Shown one piece after another: positions 1 to 11,216 of a DNA stretch of 64,000 nt (within the stretch, counting starts at the first letter, position 1; each line of letters starts with the position of its first letter). The notes beneath the pieces are model-generated. The model was not told the origin of the DNA. It did no database searches and saw only the letters and a list, made by a program, of their open reading frames with translations. Both the position numbers and the translations under genes were made by a program. This DNA comes from a bacterium (lineage in GTDB: Bacteria; Hinthialibacterota; Hinthialibacteria; OLB16), in the NCBI GenBank assembly GCA_022072055.1, contig JAJVIK010000002.1, positions 169,615 through 233,614 of the forward strand, read 5' to 3'.

Positions 1-309
1 CTGATCCTCCCAAGCGAACAGCCGGGTGTGGCGCATGCCCGCCATCTGTATGTCTTGCGGCTCAGCGTGGAGTCGCGAGCCGAGAGAGATGAGCTGGTGA
101 ACGCCCTTCGGGAGAAGGGGATCGGGGCGACTGTTCACTATGATCCCCTGCATCTCCACCCGGCCTATCGCGAACGATTCGGCTTCCAATCGGGTATGCT
201 GCCGGTGACCGAGCGGATCGCCTCCCGGATATTTTCCTTGCCGATGCACTCGCGCCTGAACGATCAGCAGCTCAACCGAGTTTCGACCGAAGTCCTCAGA
301 TTAGCCTGA
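1..309 (+). CDS. DegT/DnrJ/EryC1/StrS-family aminotransferase, C-terminal fragment
   Basis: Reading frame 1 is open from the first base to a TGA at 307-309, so only the last ~102 residues are visible and the start lies left of the window. The segment has the C-terminal signature of PLP-dependent sugar aminotransferases: a strand HLYVLRL, then 'LREKGIGATVHYDPLHLHP' and 'YRERFG', then a 'LPVTERIASRIFSLPMHS' stretch. In this family that region shapes the dimer/active-site wall; the PLP lysine would lie upstream. The expected role is transamination of a nucleotide-linked keto-sugar for surface polysaccharide. The gene is convergent with the next one, 4 bp apart. Family assignment is confident; the substrate is unknown. 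Confidence 0.85.
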   Translation: MILPSEQPGVAHARHLYVLRLSVESRAERDELVNALREKGIGATVHYDPLHLHPAYRERFGFQSGMLPVTERIASRIFSLPMHSRLNDQQLNRVSTEVLRLA

Positions 310-313
310 CCGG

Positions 314-2986
314 TTACTCAAAGCGGAATTCATCGATCCACGCTTCGATCCCCTCGCGCGAGCAAGGGTCCAGCCGGAAGGTCGGAATCCGTCCCTTCCA
401 GCGTGGGTGGCCGGAGAGCTCGAAGACATAGTCATGGAACTCGGTGTCCGCGAGCAGCGGAAGCGAGACGCAGGTGGACTCGCTGGCCGGAGCGCCCGCG
501 AGAGACCAGAAGAGTTGCGCGTGATTCCCTCCCTGGGGAGGATTGGCGAGACTCATCCGCAGCACCGCGCGGCTGAACCTGGAGGCCTTGAACTCCGGCA
601 TCGACACCAGCAGGGCCGGGTCCGGCGAGGTGGTTCGGAATTTCAAAACCCCCCCTTCCGCGCGGAGGTCGGAGATGTTCATCATCGCCTTCCAACCCTC
701 AGGCCCGCCCTCGAAGGTCCACTGGCTCACGGTCTGGACCGGGGGGAAATCGTAAGGTCCGAGTCCCACATCCCGCGGACCGAGGTTGATCGGCCAAGAG
801 GAGGGATCCCCCTTGGCGAACACTCGCCGAATGCCCTCGTACATTTGAAATCCGAACTCGGTGCACGGCTCGATGTAACTCCCCTCGCCCCATTCGTTGA
901 CCGGTCCGAGCACCACCAACGGAAGATCACGGTCCTCGCAATACTGTTTGGCCTGCCGCAGGAGGTCCTCAAAGAGCTCCGGGGTTCGACCTCCGATGAC
1001 CAGGGACTTCTCGCCATGCCAGGGGCGGGCATCCCAACCGGTGTCCACAATGGGGTAGTAGGTCAACTTGCCGCACACCCTTTCCTGGTTGGCCCAGGCT
1101 CTGGAGGCGCTTTCGACCACCTCGCGAAACCGTGCTCGCGCGCCGCCGAGGGAGGTGGGAGCGACGCTCCCCCACTCATGGTAGTTGGTGGCCCCCTCGT
1201 ACCCCTCCTCAAGCAAGGTCCGCGCCTGCCCCGATCCGGCATGGTCCGACATCGCCACGAAACGGATGCCTGGAAACCCGGCGTCGCGAGCCAACCCCTG
1301 GGACAGGGTGAGCGCCCTCCTGACCTGCTCGGACCCGCCCAAATCCTCCCGAACCAGGCTCGGATCCCATAGAAACAGAGCCGGCTTACCGTCGATCCGA
1401 TAGTAGCTTGGAAGGGAAAAGTAGTTCTCGATCCATTCCTCGCTCACCGCTTCCCAGTCGGCCAGGGAATGGCTCCCCTTGGGGTTGTGATTGGCCCACA
1501 TCAGAGCCACTTTCAGGTGGTCTCGAAAGCGGCACTTCCGGTAAGCCTCAAACCAGTGGGTCAGGTGCTGATTCCCGCGAATCCAATACCAATCGACCAA
1601 GAAACAGGTGATCCCGTTCTCCACCGCCCACTTGATTTGCCAGTCCACACACTCCGGATTTCCCTCATCATAGTACCCCAGCAACGGTTGGCGGTTCGGC
1701 GCCCAACGTCGAATGCAATCCCACTTGGAAGCGGAGTCCCATCCGGGGAAGTAGTACGCGCACACATCCGGCTCGGTCTCCACCGGGTTTGGAGGTGGGA
1801 TACTCCCCGCTGGCGGCAAGGGTGGGGTTGGATCAAAACGCAGCTCGGTCCGAGCAAGGACCCCCGACTCAGTCCCCCCGGCGCCGAGCGACAAGGTCGC
1901 CACTTGGACCGGATCCGCGCCGGGGGGGAGCTCCCAGAACAAGTCGGCCTGGTCTCCAGGTTCAAGCGGCGGTAAGACCTGTTCCTCCGGCGCGAGGTTC
2001 AGCGCGGCGCGTGTTTCCCGGGAAACACTTCCACCTCGGTTCCGGATGGCGGCCAGAACACGCGCCGATTGGCCTTGGCGATTGAGTCCTTCCTCGAATC
2101 CGAAATACACCACCTCGAACCATTCCGGTCCGGTCGGTTCATCGGAAATCCGCAGGGTCTTGATTCCCGCCAAACCGCCTTGGAGTTCGGGTGGAAGACG
2201 GAACCCCAAGGCCACGATGGGGGAAGTCCAAGCCCGGTTGCCCGAGAGTTCAAGGTTGTAGGCGTGCCGTTTTCCATCCCCCACGATCTGGACCTGCTCG
2301 CTCTGCACACCGCGCGAGGCTTCCGAGGCCCAGAGCAAACTCGCGGTTCCATCCGCCCGGCTTTGGATCTCCAGGGTGACCCACCCGTGGTCCTTAACAC
2401 TCAGGGAAAGGGGAGGAGAAAAGTGCTCGGAGGCGGTCGGGTGAATCCGCCAGGAGTCCAAGTCTCCGCCGAAATGCCACTCGCGGGTGTGCCTGTCAGG
2501 CTCCTTTCCGCTCCCCCATTCTCGAACCTCAAGCGACTCAATCCCGAATCGGACGCCATCGTACAAGTCCAGACGAAGTGTTTTGATGGTTCCCTCCGAG
2601 TGCCAGAACGGGAACACCACCACCTCGCGCGCCGTGTCGCTTGCCGGTATCTCGAATCGGGTCTTCTTGGCCTCCTCAAGCCCGCCGTTGGGTCCCGAAG
2701 CGTCTCCAGTCCAGAAGAAGTCGGCGAGTCCGGCGCGGTCCGCCTGAATTCTCAGAACCAGGTACTGCCAAGGCCGGGCCGGGAGTTCCAACCCCTCAAT
2801 CATGAAGATCGGATCCGGACCTTGGGTGCGCGCTTTTAGGACATGCTCTTCCAGGCCTTCGATGACCATGTCCGCGTTCGCGGCCCAGCCATCGCGCAGC
2901 GCAACGGCATCCCAGGCTGGGAGGGATCCCTCGGCGGTCGCGCCCTCCCGCGCCAACATCAGAAAGAGACAAAGCGCCCAATTCAT
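314..2986 (-). CDS. Secreted glycoside hydrolase family 99-like (WbsX-type) domain protein
   Basis: 890-residue exported protein with a short N-terminal signal peptide (about residues 1-18). Residues ~20-290 are two jelly-roll-like segments with a repeated sequence style, ~300-390 a beta-rich linker, and ~405-725 a GH99-like/WbsX TIM barrel: 'YYFPGW' near 411, 'LLGYYDEGNPECVDWQIKW' near 435, 'FLVDWYW' near 462 and 'NEWGEGSYIEP' near 697. A further jelly-roll-like segment (~755-890) may bind carbohydrate. In the family the glutamates of the NEWGEG block lie at the active-site end of the barrel. Likely acts outside the cytoplasm on a mannose-type or surface glycan, but no substrate can be read from sequence. 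The gene stands alone on the minus strand, back to back with the respiratory operon. Confidence 0.75.
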   Translation of the reverse strand: MNWALCLFLMLAREGATAEGSLPAWDAVALRDGWAANADMVIEGLEEHVLKARTQGPDPIFMIEGLELPARPWQYLVLRIQADRAGLADFFWTGDASGPNGGLEEAKKTRFEIPASDTAREVVVFPFWHSEGTIKTLRLDLYDGVRFGIESLEVREWGSGKEPDRHTREWHFGGDLDSWRIHPTASEHFSPPLSLSVKDHGWVTLEIQSRADGTASLLWASEASRGVQSEQVQIVGDGKRHAYNLELSGNRAWTSPIVALGFRLPPELQGGLAGIKTLRISDEPTGPEWFEVVYFGFEEGLNRQGQSARVLAAIRNRGGSVSRETRAALNLAPEEQVLPPLEPGDQADLFWELPPGADPVQVATLSLGAGGTESGVLARTELRFDPTPPLPPAGSIPPPNPVETEPDVCAYYFPGWDSASKWDCIRRWAPNRQPLLGYYDEGNPECVDWQIKWAVENGITCFLVDWYWIRGNQHLTHWFEAYRKCRFRDHLKVALMWANHNPKGSHSLADWEAVSEEWIENYFSLPSYYRIDGKPALFLWDPSLVREDLGGSEQVRRALTLSQGLARDAGFPGIRFVAMSDHAGSGQARTLLEEGYEGATNYHEWGSVAPTSLGGARARFREVVESASRAWANQERVCGKLTYYPIVDTGWDARPWHGEKSLVIGGRTPELFEDLLRQAKQYCEDRDLPLVVLGPVNEWGEGSYIEPCTEFGFQMYEGIRRVFAKGDPSSWPINLGPRDVGLGPYDFPPVQTVSQWTFEGGPEGWKAMMNISDLRAEGGVLKFRTTSPDPALLVSMPEFKASRFSRAVLRMSLANPPQGGNHAQLFWSLAGAPASESTCVSLPLLADTEFHDYVFELSGHPRWKGRIPTFRLDPCSREGIEAWIDEFRFE

Positions 2987-3126
2987 ACCGGTTTTCGCTC
3001 CTTTTGGGGATGGAAAGCAGGCCCATACGCCTTCAAAAAGACGGCATTTTATCTCTGGAATTTACGTTCAACCGATTGAAAATACTAGAGATTGAAACCG
3101 GAGTTTTTTTGCGAAAAAGAGTGGTC

Positions 3127-3155
3127 TAGACTCAAGGGATTCGTTTCCCTATAGT
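3127..3155 (+). promoter_or_regulatory. Putative sigma70-type promoter of the ACIII-caa3 operon
   Basis: TAGACT at 3127-3132 (4/6 to the -35 consensus) and TATAGT at 3150-3155 (5/6 to -10) are separated by 17 bp. Transcription would start near 3162, only about five bases before the GTG at 3167, so the first gene would have an almost leaderless message. No Shine-Dalgarno sequence precedes that GTG, which fits. Confidence 0.4.
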
Positions 3156-3166
3156 CCGCCCACGTT

Positions 3167-3841
3167 GTGCTGAACCAACCCGCGTCGCCGCTGCCATTTC
3201 CAAAGTGGGTTAACCAGTTTGCGAGCATCGCAGTAGGTTTGGTCCTGTTGGGCGGAACCTACGTGATCGGCATGGGCGTGTATATTGCCCATCCGACCAC
3301 GCAACGAGTCGGCTATGCTCCCACGCAACCGGTGCCCTTTAGCCATGCCCTCCATGCAGGAGAGTTGGGCATGGACTGTCGGTATTGCCACAACACGGTT
3401 GAAGACTCCGCCCAGGCCTCGGTTCCGCCCACCCAGACCTGCATGAACTGTCACACCAACATCCGCGGCCAAAGCGAAAAGCTGATCGCGGTGCGGGAGA
3501 GCTATGGGACCGGCCTTCCGGTGGAATGGGTCCGAGTTCATGACCTTCCGGACTTCGTGTACTTCAACCACTCCGCGCACGTGAATCGCGGGGTCGGGTG
3601 TGTTTCGTGCCATGGCCGGATTGACAAGATGGAGCGGGTCAACCAGGACCAGCCGCTCACGATGGGGTGGTGTCTGAGCTGCCATCGCGAGCCGGAGAAA
3701 TCCCTTCGTCCGCTCACCGAGATCACCAAGATGGACTATGTGCCGCTCGAGGATCAGGCGGTCATCGGCGCAAGCCTCAAGAAGGAATTCAAGATCCGCG
3801 AGCGCGACAAGATGACGGATTGCTCACTATGTCACCGATAA
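3167..3841 (+). CDS. actA: ACIII subunit ActA, membrane-anchored pentahaem cytochrome c
   Basis: 224 residues with one N-terminal membrane helix (about 17-40) and five CxxCH haem-binding motifs at C71, C92, C145, C169 and C219, the last ending two residues before the stop. Five haems and one helix match ActA of alternative complex III, which takes electrons from the iron-sulfur subunit and passes them to the monohaem ActE or the oxidase on the periplasmic side. It is the first gene of the operon and its end overlaps actB by 13 bp. The only plausible start in this frame is GTG 3167, which has no ribosome-binding site but lies just after a TATAGT box. Confidence 0.93.
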   Translation: MLNQPASPLPFPKWVNQFASIAVGLVLLGGTYVIGMGVYIAHPTTQRVGYAPTQPVPFSHALHAGELGMDCRYCHNTVEDSAQASVPPTQTCMNCHTNIRGQSEKLIAVRESYGTGLPVEWVRVHDLPDFVYFNHSAHVNRGVGCVSCHGRIDKMERVNQDQPLTMGWCLSCHREPEKSLRPLTEITKMDYVPLEDQAVIGASLKKEFKIRERDKMTDCSLCHR

Positions 3842-6800
3842 ACTCGACCGAGTCCGGACAAGGGTACTGGCGGAGCCTCCAGGAGCTCGCGCGCGACCCC
3901 GCTTTCTTGGCCGAGCTCGGTCCGGAATTCGCGGAGGCCGCCGATTCGCCGCCGGAGGGGACCTCCCGCAGGCGCTTCCTTCAGGTGATGGCGGCCTCGG
4001 TGGGTCTCGCGGGGCTGACCGGGTGCCGTTGGCCGAAGGAGAACATCTACCCCTACGCGAACCGTCCCGATGGAAGGATGCCGGGGGTTCCCGTCAAATA
4101 CGCCACCTGCTTGGACCTTGGCGGGTCGGCGCGAGGGCTCCTCGCCACCAGCTACGATGGCCGCCCGATCAAGGTCGACGGCAACGACCTGCATCCGATT
4201 AACCGTGGCGCGAACGACGTCCTGGCCGAGGCGAGTGTTCTCGACCTGTATGACCCCGATCGGACCCGCGGTCCGATTCGGGTTGAAAAGGGAGAGCCTT
4301 ACTACGATTCCTGGGATCATTTCAACACAACCGCGCATGGCATTTTCGCGGCCATGCGCTCCAAGAGCGGCGCGGGGGTGGCGATTCTGAGCGAGGCTTC
4401 CTCCTCGCCGACCTTCGCTCGACTGAAAGCCAAGCTGCTTGCCGCTTGCCCCCAGATCAAGTGGTTTGAGTACGAGCCTGTCTCCAACGACAACGAACGT
4501 GTCGGAACGGCCATGGTTCACAGCCGCGCGACCCGCCCTCATTACTCCCTCTCCGAGGCCAAGATTGTCGTGGGTTTGGATGGAGACCTGTTCGAAACCC
4601 ACCCGGCGGCGCTGCTCCATGCCCGCGACCTGATCACGGCGCGGAACCCGGACTCCGGGACCATGAATCGCCTGTACGCGATCGAGAGCGGCTTCACCCT
4701 GGCGGGCGCCCTCGCCGACCACCGTTTCCCGGTTCCGGCCTCCCAGGTTCTGGAAGTCGTCTGCCGCCTGATCGTCGAAGCGGTCAACCTGGGACTGCAA
4801 TCTCAATATCTGTCACCGGAGGTCATTTCGGGTGTTCGGAAGATGGCCGAGGCGAAGGTCTCGGTCGAGACGGTTCCGGACAAGGCGATCGCCGCCATCG
4901 CCAAGGACCTCATGGGCAGTAAGGGGGCCTCCGCGGTGACAGTCGGTTTCCGCCAGCCGCCCCTGGTGCACGCCCTGGTCCACACGCTCAACGCCGCGCT
5001 CGACAATGTGGGTCGGACAGTTCGTTACACCCCGGACCCCGATCCCGCCCGCCCCACTCACCTGGAATCGATCCGCGCCTTGAACGCCGCCCTCACCGAG
5101 GGGCAGGTGGAAACGTTGGTGATTCTCGGCGGCAACCCGGTTTACAACGCGCCCGCGGACCTAGATTTCGGCGAGGCGCTCAAGAAAGCCAAGACCAGTC
5201 TCCACCTGAACACTCACTTCGATGAGACTTCGCGCCTGTGCTCGTGGCATGTTCCGCGCGCGCATTACCTGGAGACGTGGGGGGATGGCCGGGCTTACGA
5301 TGGGACCTTGTGCGTGCAGCAGCCGCTCATCCATCCCCTGTACGAGGGCAAGAGCGCGCTGGAGTTCCTGTCGTTGATGACCGACGACATACCCCAGAGC
5401 GGTTACGACATGGTTCGTGAGACCGTGAAACCGCTTCTACCCGGGGCTGATTTCGAGGTGGCCTGGAGGAACTTGCTGAGCAACGGGATCCAGGAGGGGA
5501 CCCAGGAGGCAAACGCCCCATTCACCCACCGGAACGATCTCCTGGTCCAGGCCCTCAATGCATCCGTGCCGGCCCCGAAACTGGATTCCGGAAGCCTGGA
5601 GGTGGTGTTCCGCCCCCATTCCTCGATCTTGGATGGCCGGTTTGCCAACAATGGCTGGCTTCAGGAATTGCCTGATTTCATCACCAAGGTCTCGTGGGAT
5701 AACCCGGCTCTGTTCGCGGTTTCAACCGCCGCGGAACTCGACATCCGCGATGGAGACATGCTCCGTCTCAAGGTCGGGGACCAGTCGCTGGAGGTCCCCG
5801 CCTATGTCCTCCCCGGGCAGCCGAAGAACAGCATCGGCCTTTCCCTCGGTTTCGGACGCTCCGCCGCCGGGCGCGTGGGGAACGGCGTGGGTTTCGACAC
5901 TTACCGACTGCGCGCCTCCTCGAGGATGGACTTCACGACCGGCGTTCAGATCGAGAAGACCGGCAAGACCTGCATCCTTGCCGGGACTCAGGACCACTTC
6001 GCCATGGATGAGGTCGGCGCGAAGGAGCGCGAGGGCAGGACCCGCGCGCTTGTGCGCGAAGCCAACCTGGAGGAATACAAGCAGCATCCCGATTTCGCCA
6101 AGCACCGTGTCCACCTTCATCCCCTCGCGTCGCTCTGGCAGCCCCCCGCCGAGTATGGCGACAACAAGTGGGGGATGACCATGGACCTGCACAAGTGCAT
6201 CGGCTGCAATGCGTGTGTGGTCGCGTGCCAGTCGGAGAATAATATCCCGGTGGTGGGCAAGGAGCAGGTGCACCGCCAACGCGAGATGCACTGGATTCGG
6301 ATCGACCGCTACTTCAAGGGGTCCCCCGAGAATCCCCAGGTCGCTCACCAGCCCGTGGCCTGTGTCCATTGCGAGAACGCTCCCTGCGAGCAGGTTTGTC
6401 CGGTCGGGGCCACGGTGCATGACCATGATGGCCTCAATGTGATGGTTTACAACCGTTGCATCGGGACCCGTTATTGCTCGAACAACTGCCCCTATAAGGT
6501 TCGACGGTTCAATTTCTTCCACTACCACACACGGCACGAGACCGTGGAAAAAATGGTCTTCAACCCCGAGGTCACCGTGCGCTCGCGAGGCGTGATGGAG
6601 AAGTGCACCTTCTGCATCCAGCGGGTCGCCAAGGCCAAGATCGAAGCCAAGAACGAGCGCCGCCCGATCCGGGACGGCGAGGTTCAGACCGCCTGCCAGG
6701 TCGCCTGTCCGACCGGGGCGATTGTCTTCGGGGACCTCAACGACAAGGACAGTCGTGTGGTCCAACAGCAGAACGATCCGCGAGCCTACCTCCTGCTTGA

Positions 6801-6901
6801 GGAGTTGAATGTGCGCCCTCGCACCGCCCACCTGGCGAGGGTCCGCAACCCGCATCCCGATTTGGCTGAAGCCCATTCGGGAGAATCCGATGGTCACGCG
6901 C

Positions 6902-6924
<23 letters not shown>
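3829..6924 (+). CDS. actB: ACIII subunit ActB, Tat-exported molybdopterin-oxidoreductase-like/iron-sulfur fusion
   Basis: 1031 residues from ATG 3829; the frame is open further upstream but that stretch overlaps ActA and lacks family similarity. It begins with the MoCo-extension type leader ('[13 protein letters not shown]...'), followed by a Tat-like signal [21 protein letters not shown] near residues 45-65. Residues ~70-740 form the molybdopterin-oxidoreductase-like domain, which in ACIII carries no cofactor. The C-terminal part holds 15 cysteines in four groups starting at C790, C845, C877 and C926/C956. Group three is CX5CX3C with only three cysteines, so the count fits three [4Fe-4S] plus one [3Fe-4S], as in characterised ACIII. 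A His-rich tail ends the protein. Role: electron wire from quinol to ActA. Confidence 0.93.
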
Positions 6925-8350
<1,426 letters not shown>

Positions 8351-8365
8351 CGTCGGACGAGATTC

Positions 8366-9607
8366 ATGCACGACCACACCGCGAAACCCCAGACCAAGGC
8401 CGAGCCTTCCACTCGCGTGTTCGCCGTCCTCGCGGAGTTCCCGTCCGGGGATGAGATGCTCGAGGCGGCTCGGAAGGTCCGCGACGCCGGTTACACGAAG
8501 TGGGACACCCACTCGCCGTATCCGGTTCACGGCATCGATGAGGCGATGGGGATTCGCCGGACCATCCTCCCCACGATCGTGTTTGTATGCGGTCTGACCG
8601 GGGCGCTGACCGGGCTCGCGCTTCAGTGGTGGACCTCGTCGGTTTACTACCCGGTGATTGTCAGCGGCAAGCCGATGTTCAGCCTCCCGGCGAACATTCC
8701 CATCATCTTCGAGCTGACCGTTCTCTTCAGCGCCTTCGGCGCGGTTTTCGGAATGTTCGCGCTCAACGGACTTCCGAGCCTCTACCATGGGATCTTCAAC
8801 AGTGGTCGGTTCAATTCGCGGATGTCCACCGACAGGTTTTACATCAGCATCGAAGCCGCCGATCCCAAGTTCAATCGGGATTCCGCCCGGAAGCTGCTGG
8901 AATCCATCGGCGGGCAAAGCGTTGAGGTTGTCGAGGAACGCGCCGCGGTCGAGTTTCCGCCGATGCTCCGGAAGTGGGGAATCACCGCTTTGCTGGTGCT
9001 CGGCGCCTTCGCCCTGCTTCCGCCGCTATACACCCTTCGCGCCCGGACTCGCACCTCCGAGGTCACGCGCATGCAGCTCATCTGGGACATGGACCAACAA
9101 CCGAGGTTCAGGGCCCAGATGAAGAATCCGCTCTTCGCGGATGGTCGCGCGATGCGCCCGCAGGTCCCCGGCACGGTCGCCAGAGGCGAAGCATTCGCCG
9201 ACGACCATCTCCATCGGGGCCTTGTGGATGGCCGTTTCGCCGCGACCAACGCCCTCCCCGTGACCGAATCCCTCCTGCAACGGGGGCGCAAGAAATTTGA
9301 TATCTACTGCGCCCAGTGCCACGGCTTGGATGGCTTGGGGCAAGGCATGATTTCAGTGCGCGCGGAGCGCCTCCAGGAGGGAACTTGGGTGCCGCCGCTT
9401 TCGCTCCACGATGAGGTTGTGCGGACACGCGAGGACGGCCACATCTTCAACACGATCACCAACGGGATTCGGACCATGCCGCCCTACGGAGACCAAATCC
9501 GCGTGGAGGACCGGTGGGCGATCGTGGCGTATGTGCGCGCGCTGCAACGGAGCCAGAACGCAACCCTCGAGGATGTCCCGTCCGACCGTCGGGGCGAACT
9601 GCCTTGA
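8366..9607 (+). CDS. actDE: ACIII ActD-ActE fusion: DUF3341 membrane protein joined to monohaem cytochrome c
   Basis: 413 residues. The N-terminal ~200 residues are ActD (DUF3341), with helices at about 66-90 and 112-135 and the typical 'DTHSPYPVHGIDEAMG' and 'FYISIEAADPKF' motifs. A third helix at ~203-223 leads without a stop into an ActE-like cytochrome c (about 230-413): haem motif CAQCH at C315, followed by 'RTMPPYGDQI', which may hold the methionine ligand. In the well-studied Rhodothermus complex ActD and ActE are separate proteins and ActE is membrane-attached by lipid; here helix 3 could be the anchor. The reading frame is continuous and codon use is even throughout, so this looks like a genuine fusion. 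It sits in the normal ACIII position between actC and actF. Confidence 0.9.
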   Translation: MHDHTAKPQTKAEPSTRVFAVLAEFPSGDEMLEAARKVRDAGYTKWDTHSPYPVHGIDEAMGIRRTILPTIVFVCGLTGALTGLALQWWTSSVYYPVIVSGKPMFSLPANIPIIFELTVLFSAFGAVFGMFALNGLPSLYHGIFNSGRFNSRMSTDRFYISIEAADPKFNRDSARKLLESIGGQSVEVVEERAAVEFPPMLRKWGITALLVLGAFALLPPLYTLRARTRTSEVTRMQLIWDMDQQPRFRAQMKNPLFADGRAMRPQVPGTVARGEAFADDHLHRGLVDGRFAATNALPVTESLLQRGRKKFDIYCAQCHGLDGLGQGMISVRAERLQEGTWVPPLSLHDEVVRTREDGHIFNTITNGIRTMPPYGDQIRVEDRWAIVAYVRALQRSQNATLEDVPSDRRGELP

Positions 9608-9644
9608 GAGGCCGGGCGGAAGAACGCAAGGGAGACAAGAATCA

Positions 9645-10874
9645 GTGAGACATCCGGCGGACATATCCGGGGAGAGTAGGCGGCTCGACGCCCTTGCGCC
9701 CAAGCTGATGGGCATGGCCGGAGGGGTTGGGCTGCTCGGCTTGATCATCAGCGTGGCGCTCGCCTTCATGACCGAGGATGGAGTGCGCAGGGCCTACCAT
9801 GCCTACATGGTCAACTTCTGCTATTTCCTGAGCATTTCCCTCGGCGGTCTGTTCTTCACCCTGATCCAACACCTCTCGCGCGCCGGATGGAGCGTGGTGG
9901 TGCGCCGTCTGTCCGAGGCCGTGGGCGCCAACACACTGGTCATGCTGGTGCTGTTCATCCCGATCTTGCTGGGGATGCACCACCTGTTCCCCTGGACCAG
10001 CGCGGAGCTGCTCCAGAACGATCCGGTTCTCCAGTGGAAGCAGCCCTATCTCAACGCGCCGTTCTTCCTGATCCGGTGCGCCGTGTATTTCGGGGTGTGG
10101 TGCGGGCTTTCCTACTTCTTGTTGAAACGCTCACTGGACCAGGATGCCAGCAGGGATCCGAAGATAACCCTCTCGATGGAGCGAATGTCCGCGCCGGGGC
10201 TGATCGCCTTCGCGATCACGCTGACCTTCGCCTCCTTCGATTTTCTGATGTCGCGGGACTACCACTGGTTCAGCACGATTTTCGGCGTGTACTTCTTCGC
10301 CGGGAGCTTCCTGAGCTTCATGGCGATACTCCCGGTGATCCTGCTGTTCCTCAAGTCCAATGGCCGCCTTCGCCACGCGGTCAGCGCCGAACACTACCAC
10401 GACATCGGGAAGCTCCTCTTCGCGATGAACGTGTTCTGGGCGTACATCGCCTTCTCGCAATTCATGCTCATCTGGTACGCCAACCTTCCCGAGGAGACCG
10501 GTTGGTACCATCGCCGGATCACCGGGGACTGGCTCAACCTGAGCTACGCGCTTTTGTTCGGCCACTTCATCATCCCCTTCCTGGGGCTCATCGGGCGCGT
10601 TTCCAAGCGACGTCTCCGACTGCTCACCCCCTGGGCGGTTTGGGTTCTGGCGATGCATTGGCTGGACCTTTATTGGCTTGCTATGCCGGAATACTGGCTC
10701 CGTGTCGAGGGCGCGCCCGTGGGCACGATTCCATTCAGTCTTCTGGACCTGAGCACTTTCCTCGGAATTGGTGGGATATGGGTGGCGGTGTTGGCGCTTT
10801 GGCTTCGCGACCACTCGCTGATTCCCGAGGGAGACCCGAGACTTGCGGAATCGCTGGCGTTTGAGAATGCTTAA
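9645..10874 (+). CDS. actF: ACIII subunit ActF, quinol-binding NrfD-like membrane subunit
   Basis: 409 residues with about ten predicted membrane helices, related to ActC. GTG 9645 is preferred because GGGAGA lies about ten bases upstream and because it gives the expected N-terminus before the first helix ('KLMGMAGGVGLLGLIISVAL'). The frame stays open upstream but overlaps actDE. Recognisable family segments include 'LGMHHLFPWT', 'MSRDYHWFSTIFGVYFFAG' and 'MNVFWAYIAFSQFMLIWYAN'. With ActC it forms the membrane module of ACIII. Confidence 0.92.
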   Translation: MRHPADISGESRRLDALAPKLMGMAGGVGLLGLIISVALAFMTEDGVRRAYHAYMVNFCYFLSISLGGLFFTLIQHLSRAGWSVVVRRLSEAVGANTLVMLVLFIPILLGMHHLFPWTSAELLQNDPVLQWKQPYLNAPFFLIRCAVYFGVWCGLSYFLLKRSLDQDASRDPKITLSMERMSAPGLIAFAITLTFASFDFLMSRDYHWFSTIFGVYFFAGSFLSFMAILPVILLFLKSNGRLRHAVSAEHYHDIGKLLFAMNVFWAYIAFSQFMLIWYANLPEETGWYHRRITGDWLNLSYALLFGHFIIPFLGLIGRVSKRRLRLLTPWAVWVLAMHWLDLYWLAMPEYWLRVEGAPVGTIPFSLLDLSTFLGIGGIWVAVLALWLRDHSLIPEGDPRLAESLAFENA

Positions 10875-10886
10875 GGGAGCGAGGGG

Positions 10887-11216
10887 ATGACGGACAATTC
10901 AGATCCGAATGTGCCTTGGACCGCGATTATCGGCGCGGTGGGGTTCGCTCTGCTGATCGCCACCGTGGTGGGGACGCAGGCCCTCTACTACATGACCGAG
11001 AAGGCGGAGTTTGAGCAAAAGGTGGTTCAACAGACCCCCGAGGAGCTGACCTCCCTGCGCGCGAAACAGTTTGAGAATCTCAACGCCTACCGTTGGGTGA
11101 ACAAGGCCAGCGGGACAGTCGCCATCCCGATCGAGCAGGCCATGCAGCTCGTGGTCCGCGACGCGGGAGCGCGCCCGGCGCCCGCCGCCCCTCCGCTTTC
11201 GGCACCGTCAGAATGA
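10887..11216 (+). CDS. Small single-helix membrane protein of ACIII-cox operons
   Basis: 109 residues with one membrane helix at about 12-32, a conserved-looking soluble part ('LTSLRAKQFENLNAYRWV', 'VAIPIEQAMQLVV') and a proline/alanine-rich tail. Proteins of this form recur between ACIII and SCO genes in other phyla, and the central part resembles that family. The function is not established; the position suggests an assembly or stabilising role for the ACIII-oxidase supercomplex. GAGGGG lies just before the ATG. The stop codon overlaps the start of the SCO gene (ATGA), so translation is probably coupled. Confidence 0.75.
   Translation: MTDNSDPNVPWTAIIGAVGFALLIATVVGTQALYYMTEKAEFEQKVVQQTPEELTSLRAKQFENLNAYRWVNKASGTVAIPIEQAMQLVVRDAGARPAPAAPPLSAPSE

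Noticed and set aside
3667-3828. N-terminal extension of actB overlapping actA
   Set aside because: The extra residues are arginine-rich shadow of the haem gene; ATG 3829 gives the conserved MoCo-extension/Tat start.
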